From LMDS01 sp040384825 (lineage in GTDB: Bacteria; Pseudomonadota; Gammaproteobacteria; Burkholderiales; Burkholderiaceae_C): a stretch of DNA of 64,000 bases. Below are positions 1 to 9,082 of this stretch, one piece after another; position 1 is the stretch's first letter, and each line of letters begins with the position of its first letter. Location: positions 1 to 64,000 of the forward strand of contig JAZKIO010000003.1 in NCBI GenBank assembly GCA_040384825.1. The letters run 5' to 3'. Made by a program: the position numbers and the translations under genes. The notes below the pieces were generated by a model. The model did not search any database, was not told the origin of the DNA, and saw nothing but the letters and a program-made list of their open reading frames with translations.

Positions 1-1564
1 CGACGCCCAGGATGTAGGCGAGCTGCTTCGCGACCTCGGTCTTGCCGACGCCGGTGGGGCCGCTGAACAGGAACGAGCCGATCGGCTTGTCCGGCCGGCC
101 CAGGCCCGAGCGCGCCATCTTGATCGCGGCGGAGATCGCCTCGACGGCCGGCTCTTGGCCGAACACCACGCTGTTCAAGTCACGGTCGAGCGTCTTCAGC
201 TTGGAGCGGTCGTCGTTCGACACGGCGGCGGGCGGGATGCGCGCGATCTTCGCGACGATTTCCTCGACCTCGTTGCGGGTGATCGTCTTCTTCTGCTTGC
301 TCTTGGGCAGGATGCGCTGGGCCGCGCCGGCCTCATCGATCACGTCGATCGCCTTGTCGGGCAGGTGCCGGTCGTTGATGAACTTGGCCGACAGCTCGGC
401 GGCCGCCTGCAGCGCGCCGACCGCGTATTTGACGCTGTGGTGCTCCTCGAAGCGCGACTTCAGGCCCTTCAGGATCTCGACCGTCTGCTCGACCGACGGC
501 TCGACCACGTCGACCTTTTGGAAGCGCCGCGACAGCGCCGCGTCTTTCTCGAAGATGCCGCGGTACTCGGTGAAGGTGGTCGCGCCGATGCACTTCATCG
601 CGCCCGAGCTGAGCGCCGGCTTCAGCAGGTTGCTCGCGTCCAGCGTGCCGCCCGACGCCGCGCCGGCGCCGATCAGCGTATGGATCTCGTCGATGAACAG
701 GATCGCGTTCGGCTGGTCCTTCAGCTGCTTGAGCACGCCCTTCAGGCGCTGCTCGAAGTCGCCGCGGTACTTGGTGCCGGCCAGCAACGCGCCCATGTCG
801 AGCGAGTAGACGTTCGACTCGGCCAGCACCTCGGGCACTTCCTTCTGGGTGATGCGCCAGGCCAGGCCCTCGGCGATGGCGGTCTTGCCCACGCCGGCCT
901 CGCCGACGAGCAGCGGATTGTTCTTGCGCCGACGGCACAGGATCTGGATCACGCGCTCGACCTCGTGCTCGCGGCCGATCAATGGATCGATCTTGCCGTC
1001 GCGGGCCATCTGGTTCAGGTTCTGGGTGAACTGGTCGAGCGGCGAGCCCTTGCCTTCGCCCTCTTCCTTCTCGGTCTCGGTGCCGCCCGCGCTGCCTTCG
1101 CTGGGCTTGGCCGGCTCGGGCGGATCGCTCTTGCGGATGCCGTGGGCGATGAAATTCACCACGTCCAGGCGTGTCACGCCCTGCTGGTGCAGGTAGTACA
1201 CGGCGTGCGAATCCTTCTCACCGAAGATGGCGACGAGCACGTTGGCCCCGGTCACTTCCTTCTTGCCCGAGCCGGTGGACTGGACGTGCATGATCGCGCG
1301 CTGGATCACGCGCTGGAAGCCGAGCGTCGGCTGGGTGTCGACCTCGTCGGTGCCGCCGACGGTGGGCGTGTTTTCCTTGATGAAGCCGGTCAGGCTCTTG
1401 CGCAGATCGTCGGCGTTGGCCGAGCAGGCGCGCAGGACTTCCGCGGCGGAGGGGTTGTCGAGCAGTGCCATGAGCAGGTGTTCGACCGTGATGAACTCGT
1501 GGCGCTGCTGGCGCGCCTCGACGAACGCCATGTGCAGGCTGACTTCAAGTTCTTGGGCAATCAT
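1..1564 (-). CDS. clpA: ATP-dependent Clp protease ATP-binding subunit ClpA (3' end outside window)
   Basis: ATPase chaperone of the cytoplasmic ClpAP protease; it unfolds substrates, including N-degron proteins handed over by ClpS, and feeds them to ClpP. The visible 521 residues hold the repeated Clp N-domain (about 1-150), a Glu/Gly-rich linker (about 165-185) and AAA+ module D1 with Walker A GEAGVGKT near residue 220 and Walker B ILFIDEIH near 288. The window ends just after the second Walker A, GPTGVGKT, near residue 502. ClpA is normally about 750-770 residues, so the second ATPase module and the ClpP-docking loop lie beyond the left edge. The ATG overlaps the clpS stop codon as ATGA, so the two genes are translationally coupled. 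The clpS neighbour and short inter-module region favour ClpA over ClpB or ClpC. Confidence 0.97.
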   Translation of the reverse strand, partial: MIAQELEVSLHMAFVEARQQRHEFITVEHLLMALLDNPSAAEVLRACSANADDLRKSLTGFIKENTPTVGGTDEVDTQPTLGFQRVIQRAIMHVQSTGSGKKEVTGANVLVAIFGEKDSHAVYYLHQQGVTRLDVVNFIAHGIRKSDPPEPAKPSEGSAGGTETEKEEGEGKGSPLDQFTQNLNQMARDGKIDPLIGREHEVERVIQILCRRRKNNPLLVGEAGVGKTAIAEGLAWRITQKEVPEVLAESNVYSLDMGALLAGTKYRGDFEQRLKGVLKQLKDQPNAILFIDEIHTLIGAGAASGGTLDASNLLKPALSSGAMKCIGATTFTEYRGIFEKDAALSRRFQKVDVVEPSVEQTVEILKGLKSRFEEHHSVKYAVGALQAAAELSAKFINDRHLPDKAIDVIDEAGAAQRILPKSKQKKTITRNEVEEIVAKIARIPPAAVSNDDRSKLKTLDRDLNSVVFGQEPAVEAISAAIKMARSGLGRPDKPIGSFLFSGPTGVGKTEVAKQLAYILGV

Positions 1565-1917
1565 GCGGCCTCCATAATGCATTGCAACGGGTGACCACCG
1601 CGGCGCGCGGCAGCCAGCACCAATTCAACCTTTGTCGCGGCGACATCCTTGGTATAGACACCGCACACGCCCCGACCGTCATGGTGGATCTTCAACATGA
1701 TCTGGGTCGCGGTTTCGAGGTCGCGTTTGAAATACTCCTGCAGCACCATCACGACGAATTCCATGGGCGTGTAGTCGTCGTTGAGCAGGACCACCTGGTA
1801 CATGCGGGGTGGTTCCGTCTTTGCAACCTTGCGCTCGACAACGACCGCGCCCTGCCCGTCGTCGGGCTTGGGTGGCGCCACCGGAGGCGCTGCGGGTGGA
1901 GTCGGTTCGTCGGGCAT
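1561..1917 (-). CDS. clpS: ATP-dependent Clp protease adaptor ClpS
   Basis: Adaptor that recognises proteins with destabilising N-terminal residues and delivers them to ClpA. At 118 residues it is slightly longer than the E. coli protein (about 106) because of a Pro/Ala-rich flexible N-terminal tail of about 35 residues, the part known to enter the ClpA pore. The core shows the hallmark LLNDDYTPMEFV followed by VLQEYF and a C-terminal HPLQCIME, which match the family closely and include the Asn-Asp-Asp segment of the N-degron pocket. It starts with ATG and overlaps clpA by 4 bp. It is the first gene of the pair, so its promoter should lie between it and the divergent cold-shock gene. Confidence 0.97.
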   Translation of the reverse strand: MPDEPTPPAAPPVAPPKPDDGQGAVVVERKVAKTEPPRMYQVVLLNDDYTPMEFVVMVLQEYFKRDLETATQIMLKIHHDGRGVCGVYTKDVAATKVELVLAAARRGGHPLQCIMEAA

Positions 1918-2033
1918 GGATTCATTCTATCGAGTTGACGCTGGAGCGCTTCAGCGATTCCATATTGCACCGATGCGGGCTTCTGCAAGGCCCGAACAGG
2001 GTCACGAACACCGCCCGCGGGAGTGTTTCCATT

Positions 2034-2064
2034 CTTGACAGGCGATTTCGCGCGGCCGGAAAAT
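2034..2064 (+). promoter_or_regulatory. Probable sigma70 promoter of the cold-shock gene
   Basis: A perfect -35 TTGACA lies at 2035-2040 and a -10-like GAAAAT at 2059-2064 with an 18-bp spacer. A start point near 2070 would give a leader of about 36 nt before the ATG at 2107. The -10 matches the consensus at only four of six positions. This is inferred from sequence only. Confidence 0.45.
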
Positions 2065-2106
2065 TGTGACGCGCGTCACGGACGCTGCCGCGCGGAGGGG
2101 GACGAC

Positions 2107-2373
2107 ATGGCCACAGGCACCGTCAAGTGGTTCAACGACGCGAAAGGCTTCGGCTTCATCGAGCCCGAGGCCGGGGGAGAAGACATCTTCGCCCACTTCT
2201 CGGCGATCCAGATGGAGGGGTTCCGAACCCTGAAGCAAGGCGGACGCGTCCGCTTCGAGATCGTGCAGGGACCGAAGGGACAGCTGGCGCAGAACATCTC
2301 GCCGATCGAAACGCCCGAAGATCCCGACGCGCCGCCTGCGACGGTGCAGACGTCGCTCCCGGACGCGGCCTGA
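2107..2373 (+). CDS. Cold-shock domain protein (CspA family)
   Basis: Small single-stranded nucleic-acid-binding protein of 88 residues that acts as an RNA chaperone in the cytoplasm. The cold-shock beta-barrel fills the first 67 or so residues, with RNP1 KGFGFI and RNP2 DIFAHFS clearly present, and opens with the typical TGTVKWFND. A C-terminal extension of about 20 Asp/Pro/Ala-rich residues is longer than in E. coli Csp proteins. The ATG at 2107 is chosen because a strong ribosome-binding site GGAGGGG ends 6 nt before it and the domain begins there; upstream in-frame sequence is not Csp-like. It is monocistronic and convergent with icd. Whether it is cold-inducible cannot be read from the sequence. 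Confidence 0.95.
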   Translation: MATGTVKWFNDAKGFGFIEPEAGGEDIFAHFSAIQMEGFRTLKQGGRVRFEIVQGPKGQLAQNISPIETPEDPDAPPATVQTSLPDAA

Positions 2374-2402
2374 CGGTTCCAGCCGGCACCGGCCGGAAAC
2401 GG

Positions 2403-2426
2403 AAAAGCCCGCCAGTGGCGGGCCTT
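2403..2426 (-). terminator. Rho-independent terminator of icd
   Basis: On the minus strand the 7-bp stem GCCCGCC / GGCGGGC with a 3-nt loop is followed directly by TTTT. It sits about 40 bp past the icd stop and also lies between the convergent cold-shock gene and icd. The run of A before the stem on the plus strand means it could work weakly in both directions. Confidence 0.75.
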
Positions 2427-2466
2427 GTGGATCGTGTTTGGCGCTACCGGCTGGTGGCGCCCGGCC

Positions 2467-3720
<1,254 letters not shown>

Positions 3721-3846
3721 GGGGATGGGGCTCCGCGCGGTGGTGATCGAAGTTGACCGACGATTCTATGTCAGCGTCGCTCGTCGACCGGCCTGGCAGC
3801 AGCCGCGTTGATAATGATTCCAGCCACTTCAACCGCCCCGCCCGCC

Positions 3847-4302
3847 ATGATCCGCACGCCTCGCTTCCGTCGCCTCGCCGCCCTGCTGACGGTCCTCGCC
3901 GGCACCTGTGCGAGCGCGCAGACCGGCCCGCAGCAACTGCCGACGATCAAGCTCAGCGTCGGCATGCACGCGATCAACGCCGAGGTGGCGAAGACGCCCG
4001 AGCAACACGGCATCGGGCTCATGTTCCGCAAGTCCATGCCCGTCAACGACGGCATGCTGTTCATCTTCGACCGGCCGGGCCAGCAGTGCTTCTGGATGAA
4101 GAACACGCTGCTGCCGCTGTCGGTCGCCTTCGTCGCCGACGACGGCAGCATCACCAACATCGAGGCGATGAAGCCGCAGACGCTGGACAGCCACTGCTCG
4201 ACGCGCGAGGTGCGCTACGTGCTCGAGATGAACGACGGCTGGTTCGCCAAGCGCGGCATCAAGCCGGGCATGAAGCTGCAGGGCGAGCCGTTCAAGCGCT
4301 GA
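3847..4302 (+). CDS. Secreted DUF192 family protein
   Basis: The 151-residue product has an N-terminal signal peptide (Arg/Leu-rich start, hydrophobic LLTVLAGT, cleavage after CASAQ) followed by one DUF192 domain: GLMFRKSMPVNDGMLFIFD, then CFWMKNTLLPLSVAFV, and the closing YVLEMNDGWFAKRGIKPG. These strings are very typical of the family, whose biochemical role is unknown. The ATG at 3847 is preferred because it gives a clean signal peptide; an in-frame TTG at 3808 would add 13 unrelated residues. No strong ribosome-binding site precedes either start. It is convergent with sodB and shares a terminator with it. Confidence 0.88.
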   Translation: MIRTPRFRRLAALLTVLAGTCASAQTGPQQLPTIKLSVGMHAINAEVAKTPEQHGIGLMFRKSMPVNDGMLFIFDRPGQQCFWMKNTLLPLSVAFVADDGSITNIEAMKPQTLDSHCSTREVRYVLEMNDGWFAKRGIKPGMKLQGEPFKR

Positions 4303-4313
4303 GGTCCCGACGC

Positions 4314-4340
4314 AAAAAGGGTCGGCATCGCCGACCCTTT
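4314..4340. terminator. Bidirectional Rho-independent terminator
   Basis: Perfect 11-bp stem AAAGGGTCGGC / GCCGACCCTTT with a 3-nt loop (4316-4340), preceded by extra A residues. It sits between the convergent DUF192 gene and sodB, with A/T tracts suited to both directions. Confidence 0.88.
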
Positions 4341-4360
4341 CATCGCTCGGGCTGCAGGCC

Positions 4361-4942
4361 TCAGGCGAAGTTCTTCGCCGCGAAGTCCCAGTTGACCAGG
4401 GAGTTCAGGAAGGTCTCGACGAACTTCGGGCGCAGGTTGCGGTGATCGATGTAGTAGGCGTGCTCCCAGACGTCGATCGTCAGCAGGGCCTTGTCGGCGG
4501 TGGTCAGCGGCGTGCCAGCTGCGCCCATGTTGACGATGTCGACGCTGCCGTCGGCCTTCTTCACGAGCCAGGTCCAGGCCGAGCCGAAGTTGCCAACCGC
4601 GCTCTTGGTGAACGCTTCCTTGAAGGCGGCGTAGCTGCCCCACTTGGCGTTGATCGCGTCGGCCAGCGCGCCGGTCGGCTCGCCGCCGCCCTGCGGCTTC
4701 ATGCAGTTCCAGAAGAACGTGTGGTTCCAGATCTGTGCCGCGTTGTTGTAGACCCCGCCGCTGGACTTCTTGATGATCTCCTCGAGGGTCATCGACTCGA
4801 ACTCGGTGCCCTTCTGCAGGTTGTTCAAATTCACGACGTAGGCGTTGTGGTGCTTGTCGTGGTGGTATTCCATCGTCTCCTTGCTCATGGCGGGAGCGAG
4901 CGCGTCGTGGGCGTACGGCAGGGGCGGCAGGGTGTGTTCCAT
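4361..4942 (-). CDS. sodB: Superoxide dismutase, Fe type
   Basis: Converts superoxide to peroxide and oxygen in the cytoplasm. At 193 residues it matches E. coli SodB. The four metal ligands are visible in context: His in YHHDKHHNAYV, His in WNHTFFW, and Asp and His in DVWEHAYYID. The segment NNAAQIWNHTFFW and the glutamine-containing QGGGEPTG and GSAWTWL regions point to the iron rather than the manganese enzyme, though metal use cannot be settled from sequence alone. There is no signal peptide. A GAGG ribosome-binding site precedes the ATG. It is transcribed alone, downstream of xseA on the same strand with a gap of about 110 bp that holds a -10-like TACAAT at 4999-5004. Confidence 0.96.
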   Translation of the reverse strand: MEHTLPPLPYAHDALAPAMSKETMEYHHDKHHNAYVVNLNNLQKGTEFESMTLEEIIKKSSGGVYNNAAQIWNHTFFWNCMKPQGGGEPTGALADAINAKWGSYAAFKEAFTKSAVGNFGSAWTWLVKKADGSVDIVNMGAAGTPLTTADKALLTIDVWEHAYYIDHRNLRPKFVETFLNSLVNWDFAAKNFA

Positions 4943-5053
4943 CGTGGACCTCTTCGGTGGGTGGCGGTGTCGGTTGCGGAGAGTCGCAGCGTCGAATCAT
5001 TGTAGGCAGCTTGGCGGCGCGTCGCAGCCTGCGGGGCGACGGCCGACATGGCC

Positions 5054-6403
5054 TCAGCCGCTTGTCCGACCCGGCAGCTCCGTCACCACGACCCCGGCCT
5101 GGCCGTCGTGCAGCACCGCCTGCAGCGGCATGCCGAGCGCCATCTCGGCGACCGACCCGACGGGCCGCCCGCTGCCATCGCCGAGCCACGCATACCCGCG
5201 CGTCAGCACCTGTTTCGGATCGAGCGCGCGCAGCCGCGCCGCCAGGGTGTCGAGCTGCTGGCCGCGCAGCGCCAGCACGCGCTGGAGCCCACGGCGCAAA
5301 TCGTTCTCGTGCTGCGCGAGCGTGACGCGCTGGTCCCGCACCGCGCGAACCGGCAACACGTCGAGCCGATGCGCCAGGAGATTGAGCCGATCGCGCTGTG
5401 CCCGCAGCGCCTGGCCCGGGCGCGCGAGTCGCGTCGCGATGCGGTCCAGCCGTTGCGCCTGCTCGTCCAGGGCCGCGTGAACCCGGCGCTGCACGACCGC
5501 CTCGAACGCGTCCAGCACGTTCGCGAGCGCCTGGCGCGTCGGCGCCGCCAGTTCGGCGGCGGCAGTGGGCGTCGGCGCCCGCAGGTCGGCGGCAAAGTCG
5601 GCCAGCGTCACGTCGGTCTCGTGGCCGACACCGCTCACCACCGGCATCGATGCGGCCGCGATGGCGCGCACGACCTGCTCGTCGTTGAAGGCCCAAAGGT
5701 CCTCCAGCGAGCCGCCGCCGCGGCACACGATCAGGACGTCGACCTCGGCGCGCAGCGACGCGCTGGCGATCGCTTCCGTCAGCGCTGCCGGCGCGGACGC
5801 GCCCTGCACGGCGCTCGGATACACGACGACGTGGACATGGGAAGCACGGCGCGCCAGGGCCGTCAGCACGTCCTGCAGCGCAGCCGCGCCGAGCGAGGTG
5901 ACGATGCCGATGGCCCGCGGGCACGCCGGCAGCGCCCGCTTGCGCGCGCTGTCGAACAGCCCCTGCGCTTCGAGCCGCGCCTTGACGCGCAGGAACTGCT
6001 CGTACAGCGCCCCGGCGCCGGACGCCTGCATCGCCTCGACGACGATCTGCAACTCGCCCCGCGTCTCGTACACGCCGAGCCGGCCGCGCACCTCGACGAG
6101 TTGTCCCTCCTGCGGGGAGAATGCGAGCAGCGATGCCGCACGGCGGAACATGGCGCAGCGCAGCAAGGCGCCCCCGCCATCGGCATCCTTGAGATTGAAG
6201 TAGCAGTGGCCACTGGCGGCGCGCGTGAAGCCCGAGATTTCGCCGCGCACCGTGCAGACGCTGAAACGGCCTGCGAGCCAGTCGCCGACCTCCCGCACCA
6301 GCGCGGCGACGCCCCAGGGCGCCCGGGCCGCCGGCGTCGCCGGTGTCGGAAAGCCGTCAATCACCGGCAAACCCAATGCTGGCGCGGGTCGAGAACTCCA
6401 CAA
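5054..6403 (-). CDS. xseA: Exodeoxyribonuclease VII large subunit
   Basis: Catalytic subunit of exonuclease VII, which degrades single-stranded DNA from both ends with XseB. The product of up to 449 residues has an N-terminal OB-fold (VREVGDWLAGRFSVCTVRGEISGF), the central catalytic domain with GAAALQDVLT, VLIVCRGGGSLEDLW and VSGVGHETDVTLADFAADLR, and a C-terminal coiled-coil segment rich in Arg and Gln before the short closing LTRGYAWL. No ATG fits the N-terminus: the longest frame begins with TTG at 6403 and an alternative GTG lies at 6364, so the exact start is uncertain. The small subunit gene xseB is not in the window. It is divergent from exbB across a 330-bp gap. Confidence 0.93.
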   Translation of the reverse strand: MWSSRPAPALGLPVIDGFPTPATPAARAPWGVAALVREVGDWLAGRFSVCTVRGEISGFTRAASGHCYFNLKDADGGGALLRCAMFRRAASLLAFSPQEGQLVEVRGRLGVYETRGELQIVVEAMQASGAGALYEQFLRVKARLEAQGLFDSARKRALPACPRAIGIVTSLGAAALQDVLTALARRASHVHVVVYPSAVQGASAPAALTEAIASASLRAEVDVLIVCRGGGSLEDLWAFNDEQVVRAIAAASMPVVSGVGHETDVTLADFAADLRAPTPTAAAELAAPTRQALANVLDAFEAVVQRRVHAALDEQAQRLDRIATRLARPGQALRAQRDRLNLLAHRLDVLPVRAVRDQRVTLAQHENDLRRGLQRVLALRGQQLDTLAARLRALDPKQVLTRGYAWLGDGSGRPVGSVAEMALGMPLQAVLHDGQAGVVVTELPGRTSG

Positions 6404-6729
6404 CTCGGCCTGGTGCGGTCTGCGGCCCCGAAGAGCGTGTCACAAGCCAGTCACAATTACGCAAGTCGTTGATTCTGAACAAAATTTATCTGCCTCATCT
6501 TTGAGCAATCTGTCGCAGGCCACGTCAATTCGGGCTCTGGCGGCCCATGCAGCCCGGTTGCCCACAAAGTTATCCACAGTTGCGGTGGATGTCTGATCGG
6601 CGCTTTTCGTGCAAAGGCGGAGGGCGCTGTAGGCGTCGCGGCAACGCCACCCGCTCGGGTGCAATTCCCCGGGGGCTTCGGGCCATAATCGCGCGTCCTG
6701 AAAACCCCGTCGGCATCGAAAGGGCACGA
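6404..6729. other. Intergenic region with a perfect DnaA box
   Basis: A 326-bp non-coding gap between divergent xseA and exbB. It holds a perfect DnaA box, TTATCCACA, at 6570-6578 on the plus strand. No second good DnaA box, AT-rich unwinding element or repeat cluster is evident nearby, so this is not a recognisable origin. A purine-rich AAAGGG at 6719-6724 is the likely ribosome-binding site for exbB. No convincing sigma70 promoter pair was identified. Confidence 0.6.
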
Positions 6730-7371
6730 TTGTTTTCGATCATACAAGCCGCTGGCTGGCCGATCTGGCCCCTTCTCGTGTGCTCCGTCGCTGCGCTCGC
6801 CCTGGTGCTGGAACGGCTGTCCAGCCTGCGCGCATCGCGGGTCGCGCCGCCCCGCCTGCTCGACGAGGTCATCTCCGTCACCCGCGCGCACCTGCCCGCT
6901 GCGGACGTGGTGAACAAGCTGGCCGACAACTCCGTCCTCGGTGCCGTGCTCGCCACCGGCCTGCGCGCCGTGATCGCCGAGCCGCGGACCAGTGAAGCCG
7001 CGCTGCGCGGCACGTTCGAGTCGGCCGGCCGCGCGGCGGTCCACCGAATGGAGCGCTACCTGAACACGCTCGGGACGATCGCCTCGGCGGCCCCGTTGCT
7101 CGGGCTGATGGGCACGGTGATCGGCATGATCGAGATCTTCGGCTCGCAGACGCCCACCGGGAACAACCCGGCGCTGCTGGCGCACGGCATCTCGATCGCG
7201 CTCTACAACACGGCCTTCGGCCTGATGGTGGCGATCCCGTCGTTGATGTTCTACCGCTACTTCCGCGGCCTGGTCGACGGCTACACGCTCGACATGGAGC
7301 AAGCCGCCGACCGCCTGGTGCCGCACCTGATGCGCTTCGTGGTCGATCGCCGGCAACCCGCCGCGAGCTGA
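6730..7371 (+). CDS. exbB: ExbB/TolQ/MotA family proton-channel protein
   Basis: Inner-membrane subunit of a proton-driven ExbB-ExbD complex that energises TonB or a related transducer. The 213-residue protein has the three-helix ExbB layout: a first helix at about residues 10-27 (WPIWPLLVCSVAALALVLE), then after a cytoplasmic stretch two helices around TLGTIASAAPLLGLMGTVIGM and ISIALYNTAFGLMVAIPSLM, the canonical channel segments. The start is a TTG at 6730, chosen for the AAAGGG 5 nt upstream and because the homologous N-terminus begins there; no in-frame ATG fits. It is followed by exbD and the lipid A/KDO genes, an arrangement I know from other betaproteobacteria. The conserved link to lpxK suggests envelope rather than siderophore work, which is inference. 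Confidence 0.9.
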   Translation: MFSIIQAAGWPIWPLLVCSVAALALVLERLSSLRASRVAPPRLLDEVISVTRAHLPAADVVNKLADNSVLGAVLATGLRAVIAEPRTSEAALRGTFESAGRAAVHRMERYLNTLGTIASAAPLLGLMGTVIGMIEIFGSQTPTGNNPALLAHGISIALYNTAFGLMVAIPSLMFYRYFRGLVDGYTLDMEQAADRLVPHLMRFVVDRRQPAAS

Positions 7372-7380
7372 GGTGTCGCC

Positions 7381-7815
7381 GTGCCGATGAACTTCCGCAA
7401 GGCGCGGCCCGAGGAACCCGAGATCAACCTGATCCCGTTCATCGACGTGCTGCTGGTCGTGCTGATCTTCCTCATGCTCTCGACGACCTACTCCAAGTTC
7501 ACCGAGCTGCAGATCACGCTGCCGGTCTCGGATGCCGAGAAGCTGCGCGAGCGCCAGCGCGAGATCATCGTCTCGGTGGCGGCGGACGGGCGCTACAGCG
7601 TGAACCGCAAACCCGTCGAGGGCCGGAGCATCGAGGCGCTGACCGCCGAGTTGACCGGCGCAGCGGCGGGCGCCGCCGACATGGTCGTGATCGTCTCGGC
7701 CGATGCGACGGCCGCGCACCAGAGCGTCGTCAACGTGATGGACGCGGCGCGGCGCGCGAACCTGCCGCGCCTGACCTTCGCGACGCAGAACTCGTCGGGT
7801 GGCGAGGCGCGCTGA
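7381..7815 (+). CDS. exbD: Biopolymer transport protein ExbD/TolR
   Basis: Partner of the preceding ExbB. The 144-residue protein has a short cytoplasmic N-terminus, a single transmembrane helix with the essential membrane Asp (EINLIPFIDVLLVVLIFLML), and a periplasmic domain ending in PRLTFATQ. It starts with GTG at 7381 or ATG at 7387; both lie 9-15 bp after the exbB stop. The gene is co-directional with exbB and with lpxK 12 bp downstream. It differs clearly from the two ExbD copies near 13 kb, so this is a separate Ton/Tol-type motor. Confidence 0.93.
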   Translation: MPMNFRKARPEEPEINLIPFIDVLLVVLIFLMLSTTYSKFTELQITLPVSDAEKLRERQREIIVSVAADGRYSVNRKPVEGRSIEALTAELTGAAAGAADMVVIVSADATAAHQSVVNVMDAARRANLPRLTFATQNSSGGEAR

Positions 7816-7827
7816 CGCGCCGCGACG

Positions 7828-8883
7828 GTGAGCGCCGAACCCGCGTCGAGCTGGGCCGAGCGCCTCGAGCGCGCCTGGCTGGCGCGCGGCCCGCTCGCCT
7901 GCGCGCTGTGGCCCCTGTCGCTGCTGTACGGTGCCGTCACCGCGGTGCGGCGCGCGCTGTACCGATCCGGCGCGCTGACGGCCCGAACCTCACCCGTGCC
8001 GGTCATCGTCGTCGGCAACCTGATCGCCGGCGGCGCCGGCAAGACGCCGACCGTGATTGCCCTGGTCACGGCGCTGCGTCGGCGCGGCTACACCCCCGGC
8101 GTCATCTCGCGCGGTTATGGCGGCAGCGCGCTCGAGGCCACCGAAGTGACGCGTGCTTCGTCCGCCGCGCAATGCGGCGATGAGCCCCTGCTGATTCACC
8201 TTCGAACCGGCGCGCCGTTGATGGTCGGGCGCGATCGGGCCGCCGCGGCCGAGTCGCTCGCGACGCGGCATCCCGGGATCGACGTGATCGTCAGCGACGA
8301 CGGCCTGCAGCACCTGCGGCTGAGCCGCGTGGCCCAGGTGCTGGTGTTCGACGAGCGCGGCGCGGGCAACGGCTGGCGCCTTCCGGCCGGCCCGCTGCGC
8401 GACGCGCTGCCTGCGGCTGTGCCGCCCCGCAGCCTCGTGCTCTACAACGCGGCGCGTGCGTCGACGCCGCTGCCCGGTGCGCTGGCACGTCGATCGTTGA
8501 CCGGCGTCGTCTCGCTGGCGGGGTGGTGGCGCGGCGAGGCGGCATCTGCCGAGGCATTGGCGAGCCTGCGCGGGCGCCCGCTCATCGCGGCCGCCGGCCT
8601 GGCGCGGCCGCAGCGCTTCTTCGCGATGCTGCGCGACCAGTGCCTGACGATCGACCCGTTGCCGCTGCCGGATCACCACGGCTACGCCACCCTGCCCTGG
8701 CCCGCCGACACGCCCGACGTGATCGTGACCGAGAAGGACGCGATCAAACTCGACCCGGCCGGGATGGGCGGCACCCGGGTGTGGGTCGCGCCGCTAGACT
8801 TCGCACTCGACCCGTCGTTCCTCGATGCGCTGACCGCCCTGCTGCCACCACCCGATCCCCGCCATGGAAACTCGCCTGCTTAA
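7828..8883 (+). CDS. lpxK: Tetraacyldisaccharide 4'-kinase LpxK
   Basis: Phosphorylates the 4' position of the lipid A disaccharide precursor at the inner membrane, using ATP. The 351 residues include the N-terminal membrane-associating helix (LACALWPLSLLYGAVTAV), the Walker A NLIAGGAGKTPTVI at about residues 67-80, ISRGYGG, and the conserved DGLQHLRL and HHGYAT segments. The start is GTG at 7828. It overlaps the next gene (ycaR) by 20 bp, and together with kdsB and the upstream exbBD it forms a lipopolysaccharide-biogenesis operon. Length and motifs fit the family throughout, with nothing missing. Confidence 0.95.
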   Translation: MSAEPASSWAERLERAWLARGPLACALWPLSLLYGAVTAVRRALYRSGALTARTSPVPVIVVGNLIAGGAGKTPTVIALVTALRRRGYTPGVISRGYGGSALEATEVTRASSAAQCGDEPLLIHLRTGAPLMVGRDRAAAAESLATRHPGIDVIVSDDGLQHLRLSRVAQVLVFDERGAGNGWRLPAGPLRDALPAAVPPRSLVLYNAARASTPLPGALARRSLTGVVSLAGWWRGEAASAEALASLRGRPLIAAAGLARPQRFFAMLRDQCLTIDPLPLPDHHGYATLPWPADTPDVIVTEKDAIKLDPAGMGGTRVWVAPLDFALDPSFLDALTALLPPPDPRHGNSPA

Positions 8884-9082
8884 CCTGCTCGTCTGCCCGC
8901 TCTGCAAGGGGCCGCTCGAGCACTTGCGCCCGCCGCAGCAGGCGAGCGTCGAACTGGTCTGCCATGCCGACGGCCTGGCGTTCCCGGTGCGCGACGGCAT
9001 CCCGGTCATGCTCGAAGCGGAAGCCCGCTCGCTCGACGCGGCGCCCTCATCGCCGGCCGCCCCGGCTGCACCCACGGCATGA
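8864..9082 (+). CDS. ycaR: Trm112-family zinc-ribbon protein (YcaR-like)
   Basis: A 72-residue protein with CPLC near residue 15 and a further Cys in ELVCHADGLAFPVRDGIPVML, the diagnostic Trm112/YcaR pattern. Family members are small activators or partners of enzymes, and in proteobacteria the gene commonly sits between lpxK and kdsB as it does here. The fourth zinc ligand is not obvious by eye. The C-terminus is a low-complexity Ala/Pro tail. The start overlaps lpxK by 20 bp and the stop overlaps kdsB as ATGA. The precise function is not established. Confidence 0.88.
   Translation: METRLLNLLVCPLCKGPLEHLRPPQQASVELVCHADGLAFPVRDGIPVMLEAEARSLDAAPSSPAAPAAPTA

Noticed and set aside
155..1594. Long plus-strand open frame opposite clpA, and similar shadows opposite icd, xseA, relA and others
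   Set aside because: All have repetitive Arg/Ala/Leu/His-rich composition and no family motif, while the opposite strand encodes an obvious conserved protein.
6404..6729. Chromosomal replication origin around the DnaA box
   Set aside because: Only one box was found, with no AT-rich region, dnaA, dnaN, gidA or rpmH nearby.
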